Made by a program: the position numbers and the translations under genes. This document shows, piece by piece, positions 42,236 to 54,195 of a stretch of 64,000 nucleotides of DNA. The stretch comes from Xanthostigma xanthostigma (Eukaryota > Arthropoda > Insecta > Raphidioptera > Raphidiidae). Within the stretch, counting starts at the first letter, position 1. Every line of letters starts with the position of its first letter. The notes beneath the pieces are model-generated. The model did no database searches, was not told the DNA's origin, and worked only from the letters and a program-made list of their open reading frames with translations. The stretch lies in the NCBI GenBank assembly GCA_963575645.1, contig OY754466.1, forward strand, positions 43,060,001 through 43,124,000, in the 5' to 3' direction.

Positions 42236-45222
42236 CTTTATTTAAAAAAAAGTTGATTTTAAGAAAAATATATATAGTCATTTTATTTTGAGCGTTCTTT
42301 GAACGCCGTTTGGGATACCTTCTTGAGTTTAAAAATTCTTAAAAAGGGGTAGATTGTACACTATAGACGCTCGACAACTACTTTTTAAAGGCTACACCAT
42401 TTCCTGATTCAAAAGAAAAAAAAACGGTATCTCAATACTCATTCTGTTTTTTGACGGTTTTGTGTCATAATATAAAAAATAAGACCACTTTGAAAAAAAC
42501 TGATTGAAACATCAGATATTAATCAACATTAATAGCTCTGCAATGGGCGGTTGCCTCACCAAGTAATTTGTTTTTCGCTGAAATTAGAAGAAGCAGCGTT
42601 CCTGATTACATTGTTTTAAGCTGTTTTTTTACACGAATTTTGCGTCGAACAAAATTTATCCGTCAAAACGGAATGGAGTGACCTCGAATATCCACGAGAT
42701 TTTTAGTTTTAAACATTGGCGTAGCAAGAGGGGGGGCAGGTGCCCCCCATGATAAGATCGTTACTACGCTTATGGTTTTAAAATGTACGTTGCTGCGTAA
42801 ATTTTTGTTGTCATGTCGTTCGCGATTTTCGTGTGATCAGCAGCGTCGTCTCTATTGCAAAGAATTCCTTATAACGTCGCATTAATATAATCAGATCAAA
42901 TCATATATTCATATTTTATACACTGAACTACTTTATTGGCAACCGAAATAAAAAAAAAACATGACGTATATATCTGGATGAAAACAATTTTATTCTTAAG
43001 TGTTTTTTTTTTCAAATGTTGCTGAATGTTCGGACCATGAAGTCTGTGACCAGGAGACCCAGTTCGAGAGTAGTGGTGGACCGATATCAGTCGTATGAAC
43101 CAATATGTCGTAAAACGGTCCGTCTCGAAACACGGCAAGCGCATAGGAAGCTAGGTCTCCTGGTTACAGACTTCGTACAGTAAAAATAAATGTCCGGGCA
43201 AAGAGTCCAATTTATAAAATAGCCACGCGTCTCAGAAAAATTCTGCAAACTGTAGCTCTGCTGTTAGTTTTTTCCCCTCCATTTTGTTCTTACCACAAAA
43301 GATATTTATAGGTTATGTTTAGACAGTGTTAACATCTTTTGGAAAAATTGGACATTCCAGTCCACGAACATTTAAATGTCTGGCAGCACTAATTTTTCTT
43401 TAGTTTAATTACTGGTTTTTGCACAGTAAATTATCATATTATATAAAAAAATATTTAATAATTGGTTATAAGATTTAGTTGAACAATGCAATCAAAACAG
43501 ACAGAAGAAATAAGGACGTTTATGTCTAGTAATTTGAGTATTATATTGTTGCATAACAATCAGCAACGCTTATGTCGCAAATATTAACGACAGAAATATA
43601 TCGATAAAATTGAGCCATTAATACTTGCGTAATTTTAACGACGCATTTCTTAACTTTGATTTATAAAAATAGCGTACGAAATAGCTTTTGTAACAAATTC
43701 TTAGCATAAGCTAAATGTTTTCGATATTTGCGCTATGGTCTAAGAATCTGCCCAATTAAGCCATTAATAAATTGTTCAAAGACAATAAATGTGTAGATTT
43801 CAAAACATACCTTTTATACTGGTGATTTATTTTAACTTTTGTATAAATTAACAATACCCATATTGCACTTTGAAATATATAATCTCATAACTTGGTTGCG
43901 AGAACTATCTGAAAAAGATGCTACTTTAAATTATACAGGTGGTTTTTAAGATTCGAACAATCTTTTATTTCGAAGGGTCTTCGAACAAAAGTTGCAGGGA
44001 ATCAAGGAGGAAGAACATTGGTGTAGTTTTTTTTTTTCAATTGGTGGAGGCATCTCCCAGATATCAAGGTCACCCCCACTTCTTTAAATAGTAACCCATA
44101 TTTTTTATCTCGGATTATTGTCCTTTGGGTCTAATGTTTCTTCCCCTTTGATTCTCTGCAACTTTTGTATGAAACTTTATTTTCGAAAACCCTTCCTTTG
44201 CGAAATAAAAGGGTGTTCGAGTTTTAAAAAGCCATACAGTATAATTAGAAATAAGCAAAGAAACATGCCGTTTTTTGCAATTTTTGTCTACATACATTAT
44301 CCCACCTTAAATAGCATATTCTTTCTTTTGGTTAAAATACCATAACACGAGTGTACAATTATGAACATTTATTAAATAATCTAAAAATGATTCATCCTAA
44401 ATGATCATATTCAGCATTAAATTACTTTTTAGGTGCTGTTGAGTAGCTATGTAGGTATAGTTTTGACGTAAAACATATTCGAAAATATGATTTGTTTTGT
44501 TTTGAAATACAATGCCGCCAAATTTGCCACACAATATCTACAGTATCTCAAGTTTTCATATTAGATGATTATTATACGATAATAAATCGTCAGAAGTGGG
44601 ATCAAATTTAACAAAATGTTCTAAAATGGTAAAAAATTGTAATTAAAAAATCATTTTTTACAGATAGTACCGCAGCCGACAAGCGTTTTTTCCTAAAATT
44701 GTTAGGTGTATCTGTTGTTAAATTACGAGTATTACTACCACTTTTTTTTTAATTAACACAGTCGATTGATTTTAAAAATCCTTTTTACAAGTTTCATTGC
44801 AACTTATTATAAGAATTAAGGTGTTGACCTCTTTCTTGTCTTTCATCATAACAACGAGTTATAGATTAAGATTAAAACAATAATTTATTTCATTAAAATA
44901 TCAGTATTTCGTATTTATTTTCCATTATTTAACAGGTGAGCAATAGTAGCGTTTTATAATTAATTTTTTCTCACACTTTTAAAAAATGTTGATACCGCCA
45001 AATCCTTTTGTTTTATTTTACAACAATAATTTAAAATAACTGTCAAAATTAGTTGCTAACATATAAAAATAACTCTTAAAAATTGGGAACGTTCATTTAG
45101 GGTTATTTCTTAAAGCAATCCATTAAAAGTTGACTAGTTAAAAAGTTGTGAAATGTTCGACTTTTTAATTTTACTAATGAGTCCTGAAGCACAATAGTAG
45201 TGTTTTTTTTTGCGATGACAGT
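42236..45222. other. Intergenic; small inverted repeat and hAT remnant only
   Basis: A possible hAT remnant is at about 42716-42776 (CATTGGCGTAGCAAG then TTACTACGCTTATG). An imperfect inverted pair GAAGTCTGTGACCAGGAGACC and its inverse lies at about 43039-43178. No gene seen. Confidence 0.4.
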
Positions 45223-45228
45223 TTTATT
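45223..45228 (-). terminator. Probable polyadenylation signal of gene A
   Basis: AATAAA on the minus strand, 116 bp beyond the stop codon at 45344 (GTTAAAATAAAACTG). A T-rich stretch follows in the transcript direction. Confidence 0.5.
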
Positions 45229-45343
45229 TTAACAATAACTGTATTTGTTTTGAGTTCCGAACAAACACTCTTCACCTTTTTAAGACACATCAGTTCCATT
45301 TCACGAGGCATTCACTATAAACTATACATTTTAAAGACCACTG

Positions 45344-45541
45344 TTATACGGCACAACCTTTACGTATACCGTACAGAATTTTTAATTCCGGGAAAATTAT
45401 TTTTTTAATTAACTGATTAGTCCGTCCGGCTAATATAGCTCTTTTTGGATCTTTTTTATACGTTTTTATTCCCGGTTTATGGCACAAGAATGCATTATCT
45501 AAAATTTGGAAATCGTAGTCCAGAACGCAAAGAGCGTAACC
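45344..45541 (-). CDS. Gene A coding exon 5 (last)
   Basis: Acceptor TTCTTGCAG before GGT TAC at 45541; TAA ends at 45344. It encodes GYALCVLDYDFQILDN, LCHKPGIKTYKK and GIRKGCAV. Equal in length to gene B exon 4. Confidence 0.9.
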   Translation of the reverse strand, partial: GYALCVLDYDFQILDNAFLCHKPGIKTYKKDPKRAILAGRTNQLIKKIIFPELKILYGIRKGCAV

Positions 45542-48500
45542 CTGCAAGAAATACAAAAGTAAAAATTAATATTGTTTTTCATAGTTAGAAAAATTCTTAA
45601 AAATTGTATGCCAAAATATTTTTTGTTTAAAGCTTAGAATCAATTTTAGAATTAATAATAATAATAAATAATTATAATTAGAGAAATTATACAACGGTAT
45701 AGTGCAGGGGTGGCAAACCTATGGCACGCGACGGATTATTATGGGCGCGGCATTGATTGAAAATCGAAATAATTAATATGCTAGATGTCGAAAAAATTGA
45801 CTATCACCAAATAATAAATAGGAAAAAGTTTCATGACGCTCAGTGTATTATCTAAATTATTCTTATTATGTCTGATTAATTTTTTTAACAAGTAAATTTA
45901 TTTAGCTGCTTGTTTTAAAAAATTAAAAAAATTTGAAAAAAATGGCACGTTGATGTAGAAAGGTTTGCCACCCCTGATATAGTGTATATTTAGTTGCGTA
46001 ATTGGGTATATTACGACGAGATGTAACATTATGTTAAAACAAGCGAACATACTAACAAGATACATACTGCGTTTTTTGCAAGTAGCTTCTATAAAAGTAT
46101 TAATAGACGATCGAACATGGTACGGGCCGGACAGCGGATATGGTCCGCTCCATACCAAATCTGCTCGTCTAGACAGTAGTCTACGTGTCCGCGCGGTTCG
46201 ATGGTTTGCACATCGTACTTGGTCCGGTTCGTACTTATATCCGTGCGTGTGTATACAAGTACAATTGAACTTGATACATATAACCGTATAACGACGTCAT
46301 TGTAATTCAAAACGTTGTGCAACATGACAGAAATTTTGACAGATAAGTTATATTGTAACAGAGAAGCGCGTAAAAACGCTCTAGACATTCTTCGGGAGTG
46401 TTATTCAAAATATGATCTTCACTATCAAGCGATTTTATTAACTTCATATGACTAAATTCATCGCGATCTTTCAAATAGAATGTTGCCCACTCCTTTCTTT
46501 TCTTCCTTGTTGTTTGTGGCGGCATTAACGTTGCCGCTAGAACAATCGGAGGCATGATGTTCACGACCTGTGTACACAAGGAGACTGACAGATTCGGTCG
46601 TCTATTGCAACCAGCGAACTTGATCCGCCGTACCATGTTCGATCGTCTATTAATACTTTAAAATATCTGATTTTCATCTATGAAATTTTTTTACAGTTTA
46701 ATTAAAAATTAAGATCACTTCTGATTGTTGGTTGCGTCAATTCTCATGCGGTCAAACAATGATTTACTATGGACTACGTTTATTTTACTTCAGACCACTA
46801 GTGTTAAATGTGTCATTTCACGATCGCTATACAGGCATGAAAATCAACTATTTTATAGGAGGGGTGTACAAAAAATATGGGACGAGTTATGACTCACCTG
46901 TGTCATTTTATCACTTTTGCCTTCCCAGCTGAGTCTCTCGTCGTAGAGGGGATCCGCGTGAGTGCCTATGAAGATCGGCTCCCAGTGAACAAACATTCCT
47001 GTCCGCTTTCCAATGTGAAATATATGCAGACCCTTCGTTTCATTGGCCGCTTGCCATTCTTTAGATTTCGGCACGTTGTGGCAAAAATTGCACACCTGTA
47101 AATAATGCGATTCGGGTTTAGAATTAAAAACTATTTTTTATTCACTTCAAACAAAAATATATTTAATATTGTTGGCAATGCGACAAACAGACGCGACAAA
47201 CCATAGCAACGAACTATGCACAAGTTTTCTTATTTCGCCACCGCGAGCGTGGTATTCGAGAACAGTTTAGCTTCACCCAGTTGCACACAGCCCTGAGCCC
47301 ATACAGACGTCGGACCTGAATTTTATATTTTTGAAACACAAAATATTTTTTAGAGTATTGGGGTTATTTAGGGTGTAATTCAGGTATATTCAGTGAAAAA
47401 CTATTTACAGAATTTTGGAAAAACCTATGTCCATTGAAATGGACAACAGGTCAAAAAAATTTATTTTGCGGTAATCACTAGCATAGGATGTTACTTTTTA
47501 AGTATAATTAGTACAGTTGACATCATAAAATTAAAATAAATATCCGCAAAAGAAAAATAAATTACATCATGAAAATGCGTAAGTTATTCTAAAGTAATAC
47601 ATAATAATTATAAAGTACACTTTTACCAGCTTTGCGTGAATCCATGGCTGCGGTCAACACTTGACTCGATATTTTGACCTACTCACATAGTATTTCTTTG
47701 TTTTGTTTGGCATGCCTATTGCTATTTCAAGCACATTGAAATGTTTGTTTGATATTTAATTACGCTGACTTGAATTACACGCGCTAGAACGTCCATTGAA
47801 ATGATCGCCAGGACCGAAGGAGTTCAATTTTTTTAATACAAAAGAATTTGTGGCTTACCTTTTTGTGAAATGGTATTGCCGTACCATTAGCTAACATTTC
47901 TTTTAATCTCGTCTTGTTATCCGGTATTTGATAATTGGCGGCGACTTCAAATATCGATAATACAAAGACTTTCGGATTTTTTCTTAACAGCGGCCCTTTA
48001 TTTTCGGCAATCATTTCCAAAAACTGAGGTATCAGATTCGGACTGGGGTACAGTTCTATGTCAGATGCAAAGACGAAATGCGTTTGCGCCGATTCACGAG
48101 CGACGTTTCGACCAACATTTACCGGATATAGGAGTTTCTTCACTGTTTTGTACATCTGGTTCGTCGAAAAGTTCAAATATGGTGGAGTTATCGAACAGTT
48201 GAATGGCTCTAACAACACCCGGTCATGTCTTGGAACCTAAAAAAAAAAAACACGAACAACTATAATACAACTAACTACATTAATTTGTCAAAGAAAATCA
48301 CATAATTTCATTTCCGTGAGGTGTTTTCGGTTATTATATGATGTTTGTATCATAGTTGGGAGAATGCATTTCCAGTATTTTTGAGTGTCTGTGATTTGTA
48401 CTGACATCGTCCAAAAACATGTAGATCGCCTTTTTTTAAACTGTCTATTTAAATCCTCACTGATAATATTTGGGTAGTATTTAAAGTTTAAACGAGTGAC

Positions 48501-51500
48501 TGTAAATTACAATTTTGGGTGACAAAAATAATCAATTTGGGTTACTGTATTACTAAGTGAGCGACTGACTGCGCGTGACGAGAAATCAACAGAACAGCAA
48601 CTTACAAACATCCATTTGAGTTACTTAAAATACAAAATGGGAAACTTCATAATATTTGAGCGACCTAATATTTGTTTGAGTGTCAACGTTACGTCCTGCA
48701 TTTTTTTCAAAATTTGGCAAATGATTTATTTATTCAGAGCGGCATTTTGTTAATAGTTTTCTAAAAAAATATATATTTAATTGACTGTCAATTAAATATA
48801 CATTTTTTAGAAAACGCAGTTCTATTCAAACAATTAACTATTTAATTCGCATACCTCGTTATTGTTCACCCCGGAATTGTTTTTTTAAAAACTCCACATT
48901 TGCCCCTTCCCGTTTCACTGCGAGACAATTCGCATACCTCTTTATCGTTCACCCCGGAACTACAATTCGCATACCCGTTTATCGTTCACCCCGGAATTAT
49001 TTTTTTAAACACTCCACCTTTACCCCATCGCGTTTCACTGCGAGACAATTCGCATACCTCTTTATCAAAAAAAGCGGTGGTTTTCAATCTTCATGAAAAT
49101 CTGAGTTTTAAGTTGTAGTCTCAAAGTGAAAAAAAAATAAAAAGTGAAAACAAAAGAAGATTTCTGCTTCAAAATTACCGAAGGCATTCTAGTCACTTAC
49201 TTAGTAATTTAGTCGCTCACTTAGTAATTTAGTCGCTCAAGTTATTAAAACAGTATCTTATCATCAGTCACCAAGTTTTTTTTTTATTCGACCGTTTTAT
49301 AATTCCCTAGTTGCGGAGAAAAATAGTGTCAAAACGATGCAAATTGTGTTACTGACTGAAATTCACGATACGAGAAGCATGGGCGCCGGCAGTAGGGTGT
49401 AATCTGATCACGGTTATATCTCTGAGTAAATTAGTCACATTTGAAAACGAAAGCAGTTGACAGTTTCTAACGTTGGAAGGGTTTAGGATTCGTGATTTAG
49501 TTAATTTTTTTTTATCTTTTCTCGTCGCGACACGGCTACAAATAAATAGAAACAGTCTGCCCTAGTTTATATACGCAAAAATACATAAATAAGTATACGA
49601 ATTTATAAATTTCCGTCATGTGAATATTTTTGTTTATTAAAAGATTCAGATTTGGTCTACGTAACATTTTTATTACATGGTCTAAATAACAAATTAAAAT
49701 ATTTTATGAGAGTTTTACGTAAAAAAGTAATTTTCCTCTTGACTTAAGCACAATATATTTATAGTAACAAATTAATTCGAAAACTAAAAAACACGGATCG
49801 CAATGGCTGATCCTGCTGACGCAGTAAAGCATTATGGCAAATTCTAGTTTTTTTCTGAACAAAATAAAAAATTTAACCTCTTAAAATTTCCTTTCTTCAA
49901 AAAGTCCCGCCGTAGATACTACGATGAGACGTTTTTACCGCACAAGTACGCGTAATGAGTAAAATATCTATATAGCTTTGTAACGCAGCTATTAAGTATG
50001 CGTAAGACTCTCGCGCGTTAGAAGTGAAACTTCTTAGATTCCAGCACTTTTTGACGATTTTATTATTTAAAACATTTAAAACATCGCCATTTTTTGATCG
50101 ACCTCTAGCTTCCACCGTCGAATCAACGTCAATAGTGTATGTGCATAATACTATGTATAGGCAAATACAATAATAGAAACATTATCTTTACGTTTGTTTA
50201 TTTTTGTTTAATAGTCATGGGAATGAAATAAGACAATAAGCTGTTATAATAAAAATTTATAGAATTTCATTTGTATTTCTGGACGTCACCATCAGATCAA
50301 GAGTGTTGATTAATTGCTCCTGCAGTGTGAAATGCATGTTAAGTATTGTGCATTCATAAACACGTATTTGAAATAGTTTGTCAGTTAGTTATAGAATGAG
50401 AAAGAATTGTTTTGTTTTTTTTTTGTTTTTTGTATTGATAACTTATTCAAAACGATTTCGGAGGTTTCGGCCTATGGGAATAGAATACTGCATTGCCGAA
50501 AAAAAGCGCTTGGTGAAGATCATAAAAGATAAACCAATAACACGTAGGAAAATGAAATTCCAGTCTGAGGTCCTATTACTATTTTATATATTAGTATTTA
50601 CTAGCCTTTACCTACGACTTTACTCGCGTTATTATCGGTTTCGATAGGAATCTTATCTTAGCCCGAGCGTTGCCAGATAAAAAGCATCTGAGACTTTAAT
50701 TCCCGATTTTTGATACGATAAATCTCCATACATTGAAAGCAGATTTATTGTCGAAAGCCGTGCCCAAAAACCGAGCATTATTTTGGGTACCAAAATGTAC
50801 AGAATTTCTTTAAAACAAACTAGTCTAAAAACTCTGCAGTCGTGCAATTTCCCGATCATCTGCTGTGAAAATCTACAAACAAGTCGTCAACGTTTTTAAG
50901 GCGCAACTTTTTTTATCGCCATCCTTTTCCGGTATGACGCTATCCCATTTTTTAACGGCTCTCATAACTTTTTTACAGGTTTAGATAGATTATCAAATTT
51001 GCACAGTTCCCGAAAGATAGTTAAAAGTGGAAAAAAAATCGAGATAAGTAGGTGCAAATTTTTCAGTAGTTTATTTGAAACAAATGGATAAAAGAGATGG
51101 GGTTTAAAAATTACACCCTCAAAATGAATGTACGTTAATATTAATACGTTCCTGTCCAAGGATTTTGGGCGCAAATGATATGGTTTTTTTATGAGCTTAC
51201 TCTGCTCTAAATCTTGCATGTCGATTTTGATGCACTTCGAGTTTTGACTGTGTATTAGTAAATAATTTGACTGACCTGTTTTGGCACATGTTTTGTGCTG
51301 AAGAATATGTGAAACGTGACATATTCCTTGACAAGCGGCGACGTACAATCTCTCAAATGACCGATTGTCGCTAGTGTCGCGGCGAAATCGGTGCCTGGCG
51401 CGTGCATAGCCACCGATATCGGTCCGTTCCAACGCTCAACCAGCGGCACCAGGTTGTCCATGAAAGTGTAGTCGGCGTGCGTCGTATACGTGACGCTCTC

Positions 51501-53191
51501 GTGACACCGGTGTCGGTGCTCCGCCCTCACGTAATTGTAAAGCACCCAATAGTCGCCGCGCTGCTGCGTTCTCGCCGACATCGGCCTATCGTGACATTTG
51601 AGGACGTTGAGCAGTCGCTCGCCGAATTCGTGCGGTCGTTGGGTGGTTGTCGCTGGCATCAAAGATGACGGCGCGGGGGCCAACTCACGTTCCCGCTCGT
51701 CTATTATGTCGACTACGTTGGCTGAATTCTGTAAAAATCAACAATTAACTATCCATTTTTTAAAAATCCATAGGGATTAATAATAATAATTGTGAAAAAT
51801 AACTCTAATAATTTAGAGTGATGATGATCCTGTTTAAATGTTGGAAGATTAAAAAGGAAGAATCCTGGTGGCATAGGATCGATGAACAAAGCAAATACTG
51901 GAGGTTTTTATTGCATTTTATTGTCTGACGTTTCGGCAATCTATATACGTCTATTTTACTTTATGTTTTATAAAACGACGTATTCATAATTATGATACGT
52001 TTCAGGCTATCCATGGACATGACACAAGGAATAATTCTAATGTTATTTTGCCGAAGTCTACACTGATGTTGTTTAATAAGAGCGCCGAATATAACGCCTT
52101 GAAAATGTTCAATAAATTGCCAGACAGTTTCAAAAATTTAAAAATTTCTAAATTTAAAAGATTATTGAAGACTGCTCTTTTTAAACAATGTCTGTATAAG
52201 GTAGACGATTTTATTGTTAATGAGTTGTAAACATGATTTATCTTTCTTTTGACGAATCCTATAGATAGATAGATACATAGATAGAGATCTTTATTTTGTT
52301 GGTACAATTAATGTACATAAATAGCGTCAACACAAAAACAATTAATTATAAAAACTCGTCCAATCTGTAGTGAGCCTTACTTAATAAATATTTTTTTAAA
52401 TTCTTCCTAAACTTTTGTTTGGAATTTGTTACAGTTATTTCAGTAGGTATCTTCAGTAGGATACATAATTGTATGTCTTTGGATAAATAAATTCTAATTC
52501 TAAAAATTCTATGAATTTACAGTCATTAAAATATTTCGAATCGGTTCAGTGGTCCTAGAGTTTTGTGGTATGTTTAAGTTGTAATCATATTTTAGTAGGT
52601 ATTGGTCGCGCTTACCGAATTCATTTCTGTCGATAGAGGATTGTTGTTATCGTTCTCAACAGGTGGTTCGTTGCCAGGCTTCTTAACCAAGCTCATGATG
52701 ACGCTCTCATTTTCTTCGCCGTTTCCGTTTCCGGCGTCCATCGAGTCAGCCGCAATCTTCGCGGCGTCGGCTTCGGCACCTTCTGACGGCGACGCTAAGT
52801 TCACTTTACTAATATCTGCATCAGTCTTTTCTGCATTATTATTATTATTATTATTATTATTATCTTTGTCTCGATCGTATATAACTAACGGTTCGTTACC
52901 GACGTAAAAAGTTTTGGCACTCAGTTGTGACGTCGACGTATCGACGTTCATTTTTTTCGTGATTTCATTGTTTTTATTAACGTTCGTGTTTTGTTCTCGG
53001 ACAAGCGTATTAGCATTGTTTGTGTTGACGGCACTGCTGTCCTGAGACTCCAAAGCAGCCAGACTTCGCCCGGATTGCTGGAGCTCGGAGATGAATTCTG
53101 AAGCTCCGTTTCGACTCGCAATGTGTGTAAAAATGTACAACAATAAACCGGCTATCGTGCATCGAAATATTAGATTCCGTCTGCTCAACAT
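45344..53191 (-). CDS. B4GAT1-like: Gene A: beta-1,4-glucuronyltransferase 1-like (B4GAT1-like, GT49), five coding exons
   Basis: Exons join 53191-52616, 51728-51276, 48236-47859, 47095-46898 and 45541-45344, all GT-AG and phase 0, giving 600 aa. A short basic N-tail precedes a membrane helix (about residues 8-25), so it is a type II Golgi/ER protein. The stem (about 26-210) is long and acidic and contains a run of nine Asn. The catalytic domain starts near ERLLNVLKCHDRP. Landmarks are YNYVRAEHRHRCHES, LVERWNGPISVAMHAP, YPVNVGRNVAR, SDIELYPS (D402, E404), FEVAAN, CNFCHNVP, HIFHIGKR and CVLDYDFQILDN. It is about 185 aa longer than human B4GAT1, mostly stem. Its role in glycan priming is inferred from the family. 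Gene B is its downstream tandem copy. Confidence 0.9.
45705..45976. mobile_element. hAT MITE, CAGGGGTGGCAAACCT ends, in intron 4 of gene A
   Basis: Ends CAGGGGTGGCAAACCT and AGGTTTGCCACCCCTG are perfect inverted repeats. The flanks GTATAGTG and ATATAGTG (45697-45704, 45977-45984) match at 7 of 8 positions. Confidence 0.85.
46094..46659. mobile_element. TIR element, GTATTAATAGACGATCGAAC ends, in intron 4 of gene A
   Basis: Left AAAGTATTAATAGACGATCG and its inverse at the right end, continuing through AACATGGTACGG. The minus strand has a 109-codon open frame (46307-46636) with no catalytic motif that I recognise. PIF/Harbinger-like by context only. The TSD is unclear because the ends are palindromic. 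Confidence 0.65.
46898..47095 (-). CDS. Gene A coding exon 4
   Basis: Acceptor TTTACAG before GTG TGC; donor CAG/GTGAGT at 46898/46897. Sixty-six codons run from VCNFCHNVPKSK to KSDKMTQ and include HIFHIGKR and EPIFIGTHADPLYDER. The CxxC spacing matches CGSCHNLP in gene B. Confidence 0.9.
47859..48236 (-). CDS. Gene A coding exon 3
   Basis: Acceptor TTTTTTTTTTAG before GTT CCA; donor AAG/GTAAGC at 47859/47858. 126 codons from VPRHDRVLLEP to NGTAIPFHKK. The exon carries NVGRNVAR and SDIELYPS. Gene B splits the equivalent sequence after NPR; gene A does not. Confidence 0.9.
48760..48816. repeat. Hairpin with about 25-bp arms, intron 2 of gene A
   Basis: TTTCTAAAAAAATATATATTT and its inverse meet at ATTGACTGTCAAT. 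Confidence 0.75.
48843..49066. repeat. Tandem repeat, unit with AATTCGCATACCTC and GTTCACCCCGGAA
   Basis: Units around AATTCGCATACC(T/C), TTCACCCCGGAA and GTTTCACTGCGAGAC occur twice or three times, with a period of about 110 bp and one shortened unit. Confidence 0.75.
49067..51275. other. Rest of intron 2 of gene A; possible Helitron 3' end
   Basis: Mostly AT-rich. At 50601-50632 the plus strand reads CTAGCCTTTACCTACGACTT and then TACTCGCG. Its complement has the GC hairpin and CTAG of a Helitron 3' end (minus strand). I found no matching 5' end. No exon. Confidence 0.35.
51276..51728 (-). CDS. Gene A coding exon 2
   Basis: Acceptor TTTTTACAG before AAT TCA; donor CAG/GTCAGT at 51276/51275. 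151 codons, from NSANVVDIIDERE through the Ala/Pro/Thr spacer into LLNVLKCHDRP, YNYVRAEHRHRCHES and VTFHIFFSTKHVPKQ. GC-richer than the surrounding intron. Confidence 0.9.
51985..52230 (+). mobile_element. LINE 3' fragment, plus strand, in intron 1 of gene A
   Basis: The frame gives IHGHDTRNNSNVILPKS, then AEYNALKMFNKLPDSFKN, FKRLLKTALFKQ and a stop at 52230. The HxTR and LPxSFKN motifs mark the C-terminal tail of a non-LTR reverse transcriptase. It is 5'-truncated. Confidence 0.75.
52257..52290. repeat. (GATA)n-type microsatellite at the junction of two LINE tails
   Basis: TAGATAGATAGATACATAGATAGAGATC lies between the two LINE 3' ends, probably the tail of one or both. Confidence 0.75.
52291..52530 (-). 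mobile_element. LINE 3' fragment, minus strand, in intron 1 of gene A
   Basis: The minus-strand frame gives RIYLSKDIQLCILLKIPTEI, then SKQKFRKNLKKYLLSKAHYR and LDEFL with a stop near 52349. It is tail-to-tail with 51985-52230. The two are similar in kind but not identical. Confidence 0.7.
52616..53191 (-). CDS. Gene A coding exon 1
   Basis: First ATG at 53191 (AGAAAAATGTTG); donor TCG/GTAAGC at 52616/52615. 192 codons: N-tail, membrane helix (RCTIAGLLLYIFTHIAS) and an acidic, Asn- and Ala-rich stem. Nine Asn come from an ATT repeat at about 52836-52862. The frame opens 10 codons upstream without an ATG, so 53191 is the best start. A splice acceptor TTTTTCGCAG at 53230-53221 suggests a spliced 5' UTR. 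Confidence 0.8.
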
Positions 53192-53678
53192 TTTTCTATT
53201 ATTTATATTAAAAAATTTCACTGCGAAAAATGTAAATATATTTTACAATAATTAAAAAAAATACGTTCAACAATTAAAATTGTTCTTCGTTATTTTATAT
53301 CAGAACAAGTTTTAAGCAAGAACATAATTTTCTAGACCACCTTCTTCGGCCACGTGGTCTTTTTTGGATATACGAGTGAAGTATAGTTTGCTTTGAAAAC
53401 ATCACATATTTTTCATCTTTTACTTTCACTGATTCACGAATACGATTTCATTTATAACAAACGCGTCGCGCTGCGCTGTTAAACAAAACAGTAGAGGCGA
53501 CAGGCAACCTATCAACGCAGATGGCTTGTAACAAATGACTGCGCTCTTACGATACGATACGCGGCTATCTTTTATTTATTTGTATTCGTATTTGTAGAAC
53601 AGCGTTTGGAGAGATATCAATCCCACTATTTTTTCGATTTTCAGGTTAATATGAAACGCTGCGTTCGGTTGGAATTAC

Positions 53679-53730
53679 CTACAAGTGCTGTCGTCACAGT
53701 TTTAGGAGCTGCTTTGTTTTCCTTAAATAT
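53679..53730 (-). other. Candidate 5' non-coding exon of gene A
   Basis: On the minus strand TTTTTTTGTTTCAG precedes a 52-nt segment that ends TTGTAG/GTAATT. Both are good splice signals. Joined to the acceptor at 53221 it stays open in the gene A frame but adds no ATG, so a 5' UTR exon is more likely. Confidence 0.3.
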
Positions 53731-54195
53731 CTGAAACAAAAAAAAACGTAATTAAATGTTTTTGCTACAATTTCACATAATAGTACATAAACATTAATAA
53801 AAATTCAGTAATTTATAAACGATTTGATGCCGGAAATTGAAATAAACAAATATTAATGGTCAGGTACACGCAATTTGATAGACATTAATATTTAAAATAA
53901 TGATGAAAAAATAAGATTTGATTGACGGATTATTAAATAAACAACTTTTTATTATTAAATAGAATTAGATCATAACTTCTATAACGAAACAAAGTGCAAT
54001 TAAATCACAGAATATTTAAAAAAATAGTCATCAAAATATGCTAACATTTTTTTCTCTACGCACACCTCTCAAATCATGTTAGCATAATCAGCTGAGATGA
54101 TTATTTCCTGATACGACTGATAGCTGAGCTTTCTAAGAACATGGCGGTTACTTGCGCAGCATGCATGCGCACATTAGCCCTTACATTTCGAGCAG

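Noticed and set aside
46307..46636. 109-codon minus-strand ORF as a transposase gene
   Set aside because: No DDE or other catalytic motif, and it sits between the terminal repeats of a small element. Left only as a note inside that element.
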